Below, one piece after another: positions 28,843 through 31,696 of a DNA stretch of 31,696 nt (position 1 is its first letter; each line of letters opens with the position of its first letter). Below the pieces are notes generated by a model. The model was not told the DNA's origin. It worked only from the letters and a program-made list of their open reading frames with translations, and searched no databases. Origin of the DNA: Beroe ovata. Its lineage: Eukaryota > Ctenophora > Nuda > Beroida > Beroidae. The stretch is taken from contig CAMPET010000033.1 in the NCBI GenBank assembly GCA_946803715.1, positions 412,654 through 444,349 on the forward strand, in the 5' to 3' direction. The position numbers and the translations under genes were made by a program.

Positions 28843-30637
28843 CTAGAGTTCCTGGAAGACCTGTTCAAAGTAACGATTATACCTCGCCTCATCACACCCT
28901 CCTTTCACCCACACGCCCTCACCACTTGAGGATGGTGTGAGCGTCACACTCCCCAACACAACAGAGTACACGCCATCTCCATTCCTCGTCACACCGCCAC
29001 ACTCCCAACCCAGATAACTACACGCCACTTGGGCCGATGCCAAGTCCTCGTACGCTATGCTGGACTCGGACTGATTGTCGGAACCACGTGTATCCTCATG
29101 GAGAGTGTAGCTGCAGAGAGAGTCGGTAGTCGGCAGGAAGTAGTACCAGTGATCGTCGTTATCGCTGTCTTTACAGGAGTACTGCTGCACATTGGCGTGA
29201 CTACTACCCTTGCCGTGCGCATCGATACACTTGTCCGTGGCGGCGTTGCGGAGCCGGAATGAGCAGGTGTCACGTGGGTGCCACTCCACTGAGAATATCT
29301 GATCAGTACTGCCCGGTGATCTGCTGTGTTGACACCACCACACGTTGTAGTTCACTTTGTTATCCCGGTTCCTGTCACCGACTAGGTTCATACAGTACCC
29401 CGACTTCTGGTTGATGATGAAACCACGGCTATCCATTCGGAACACGTGATCAGTGGTGGGCAGGAGGGGGGACTCACACTGTCCCATCGCTACATTAGCC
29501 CCCAGTTTCACCTGTGTGAAGCCATCAACATCCCAACATTGCCCAGACTTGACTCCTCTAAATCGACCCCAGACACCTGAAGTTGGATCTCCCAGGAGAT
29601 CGTTATGACACCCGTTTGTCGGCTCTTTGCACTTCGGAATATCACAAGACACCTTATCACCTGTCGCCTGATCGTGACACCACGGCCCCGTGTTGGGGTC
29701 ACTGTTCGGGTTCCTGCAGAAGTTGTGGCTGGCACCTGGCCAGGACCTGCACGGTGAACCCTCTCCAGTGAGGTTCCTGTACCCAGTGTAACTCATGCCG
29801 ATACCAGTGTAACAGAACTTGTCCACAATGACGGGTCTGATCGATCCCACGACTGCCGAGAGGGAACCCCCGTGTGCCACGACTCCAGATCTGGACTGAT
29901 AGTTCTCCCTACTGAACACCTCCCATTCGCCCAGGATGGACCTCCACCGGTGAGAGTGTGTCTTGTACCGGCTCACATCAGGGACTGCCGTCTCACGCAC
30001 AATACTGGGACTTGGACCCATCTCGATAACCGGACCATAGCACAAGTTAGTGTCGGGCCGATAGGTGGTGTGTCCTAATGGACAGGGCTCACACCTATCA
30101 GACCCAGGTGTGTGAACAGTGCCTCTGGGGCACTCTGTGCACTCAGCAGGGCCCTCAGTAGAGCCTCTTGGGGCACCTGGTACACTCTGTAGAGCCCTCA
30201 GTGGAGGTATAGGTGCCAGGAGGACACCTACTACACTCAGTAGAGAGAAATGAGTCAGAGAAGTACCCCAATGGGCAGGGAGAACATTCCCCAGAGCCAG
30301 GGAGAGAAGTGGTGCCTGGTGGACATGGCAGACACTCCTCAGACTCAGTGAGATCTGCATATGTGCCACTCTGACATGGCATACACCGTGCCCTCCCCCT
30401 TTCAGGGTTAGCTGTGCCAACCGGGCATGGATTACAGGACTCAGCCCCGGAGGACGGCTGGAATGTGCCCTCTGGGCACAGTCTGCAGGGTGTGTCTCCA
30501 CCGGGGGAAAAGGAAGCTATTGGACATGGGAAACAGGTCTCATCGAGCAGTTGGCGGCCACCCGGACAGTCCACAGTCAGGGCTGGCAGTAACAGTGTAC
30601 CGCAGTAGAGTGACAGGTGAAGAATAAGAGTGGTCAT
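28843..30637 (-). CDS. Secreted protein with Cys-rich repeats, kringle and ricin-type beta-trefoil; frameshifted
   Basis: Two overlapping minus-strand frames form one gene: 30637 to 30155 and, about 30170 onward, to 28843. A signal peptide (MTTLILHLSLYCGTLLLPAL) is followed by about seven ephrin-receptor-like/TNFR-like units with the CxxCPxGT pattern (CRLCPEGTF, CNPCPVGTA, CLPCPPGTT). The second frame continues the pattern (CTECPRGTV, CEPCPLGHT), then a six-Cys kringle at about 29629-29814 (FCYTGIGMSYTGY, NFCRNPNSDPNTGPWC). A beta-trefoil lectin-like domain (GQCWDVDG, YCMNLVGDRN, KCIDAHGKG) follows at about 29151-29574. The C-terminal segment (VACSYLGWECGGVTRNGDG) resembles short extracellular modules common in invertebrate secreted proteins. 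Intronless. An 8-nt shortfall in one repeat unit causes the frame change. Ligand unknown. Confidence 0.8.
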
Positions 30638-30773
30638 GACAAGAGAGAGAAATGCAGGAATGCTGAATGTGACAGGCGCTCCATGCCACTGAACACGAGA
30701 ATGGAGAAAACAATGGGAGGCTTGGAGGTGTGAACAGTAACACAGAATATGTCAGCGGTAGTGTGAATTGGGG

Positions 30774-30782
30774 CTTTTTATA
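30774..30782 (-). promoter_or_regulatory. TATA box upstream of the kringle gene
   Basis: The minus strand reads CTATAAAAAGCCCC here, about 140 bp before the ATG at 30637. Good TATA consensus with a plausible distance for a short 5' UTR. Confidence 0.5.
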
Positions 30783-30931
30783 GTAGCGAGATTTTCAGAG
30801 TTCCTAGAAATCGAAGTTCTACAGGGGCACACTCTAATTTCTAGAAACCTCCTAACTCTATATCATGTTGGCTATAGCTCCACAATACTTCAGCGTCTAC
30901 CAAAGAAACAGAGAGGTTATAGTCCAAATTC

Positions 30932-31696
30932 CTAAACCTGTGGCAGTACAGTAAAGTGTTCCCATCCCAAACACTTGTCACGGTTAACGTGCATATCACC
31001 GCCCGGCTGTGCTGACACATACTTGCCGTGACATGACTTCAGTGAGATTGTACTATCGTTCACTCGTCCCACTGTGAAATGTTCCCACGCTTGAGCCGCG
31101 CCCCGGTTCCACTCCAGTGTACCGTTCGGTTGTGCTGAAAACAATAACGGATCAGGATTGATGCAAGAGGCAGTAAGTGTCGAGCATATCATCATTTACT
31201 GAAGCTCAGCACTGAGCACTGTACCATAGGAGTAATCCACTTACCGGATAGGTATTTCCCGTTAGAAGAGGACTTGAGAGCGACACGGTTGTTACCGATG
31301 ACCTCCACTTCAATGTTACACGCTGTACTCGGCTCTGCCCTCTTATTACCACATCCATCATTTGGTGTCGGGTGAACATACTTCTTGTGGAAACCAATCA
31401 GCGTGATCTTCTTTACTCCGTAAACCAGATCATCAACTGAAACATTAACAATCGTTAACTTAAGGTTGAGGCCTGTACACAGTGTATAATGTATATTGTA
31501 CAAGTATATGATGTATCAAAAGATGCAACCTGGTCGGTGAAATAATGAAAGACTATAAGGCGCCGGTCGGTGGTTGCCCTTTTGGCCGTTACAATATTGG
31601 GAATATGATACCTGTTCTGGGTTTGTAAGGAGGTGGAGCGGCTACTGTAGAGTGGGGCTGTACAGTAAAGTGTTCCCATCCCAAACACTTGTCACG
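30932..31696 (-). CDS. Fascin-like tandem beta-trefoil protein, C-terminal part (partial at right edge)
   Basis: Exons 30932-31134, 31245-31436 and 31612 to beyond 31696 join with matching phases; the stop is TAG at 30932-30934. The visible unit reads ITLIGFHKKYVHPTPN, then VALKSSSNGKYLSAQPNGTL, WEHFTVGRV, ISLKSCHGKYVSAQPGGDM and CLGWEHFTV. This is the repeating strand pattern (L-S-x-G-K-Y-L, then W-E-x-F) of fascin-type actin-bundling trefoils. The edge exon repeats RDKCLGWEHFTV, so at least two trefoil units were present. No signal peptide is visible in this part. Actin bundling is inferred from fold resemblance only; other trefoil families remain possible. Confidence 0.65.

Noticed and set aside
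30170-30501. The N-terminal 110 codons of the downstream kringle frame as a real start
   Set aside because: They lack the Cys pattern and a signal peptide; the other frame has both, so this part is out-of-frame translation upstream of the frameshift.
29872-30608. Plus-strand frames opposite the kringle gene
   Set aside because: Shadows of a Cys-rich coding region; no family resemblance.

Overview
This window is nuclear DNA from an animal. It has spliced genes with GT-AG introns of roughly 50-600 bp, closely packed single-copy housekeeping genes, CR1/jockey-like non-LTR retrotransposon pieces, and interstitial TTAGGG-type arrays. ANKRD27/VARP, QTMAN/GTDC1, FKBP4, BARD1, CHERP and a kringle protein occurring together point to Metazoa. 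The short introns and gaps suggest a compact invertebrate genome, possibly early-branching such as a sponge, but this is inference and no species can be named.

Layout. 1-1381: a microsatellite, then a plus-strand glutathione S-transferase-like gene. 1634-17452: an unbroken run of six minus-strand genes. In transcription order from the right these are TXNDC17 (thioredoxin-like), ZCCHC8 (NEXT complex zinc knuckle), UTP14 (small-subunit processome), QTMAN/GTDC1 (queuosine-tRNA mannosyltransferase), CHERP (SURP/CID/G-patch splicing factor) and ANKRD27/VARP (VPS9 plus ankyrin repeats). Four of the six act in RNA processing, but nothing shows co-transcription. 18614-22854: a plus-strand BARD1 homologue present only as its RING start and BRCT end. 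The interior is replaced by single-N joins and by repeat contigs holding a LINE ORF1 piece with a partial PHD finger, a reverse transcriptase piece, and a palindromic module with telomere-like arrays. 23194-25288: a complete FKBP4-type immunophilin, 459 aa after splicing. 25300-26983: a cluster of small inverted-repeat elements. 27728-28552: an unrecognised plus-strand gene. 28843-30637: a minus-strand secreted protein with cysteine-rich repeats, a kringle and a beta-trefoil, broken by one frameshift. 30932 to the right edge: a minus-strand protein of fascin-like trefoil units, running off the window.

Exon models were built by hand from splice sites and reading phase and checked against remembered family sequences. 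Interior boundaries are mostly phase-consistent; first exons and start codons are least certain. The four single-N positions probably mark joins of unknown length. The layout of 18970-22296 should therefore not be read as chromosome order without long-read support.
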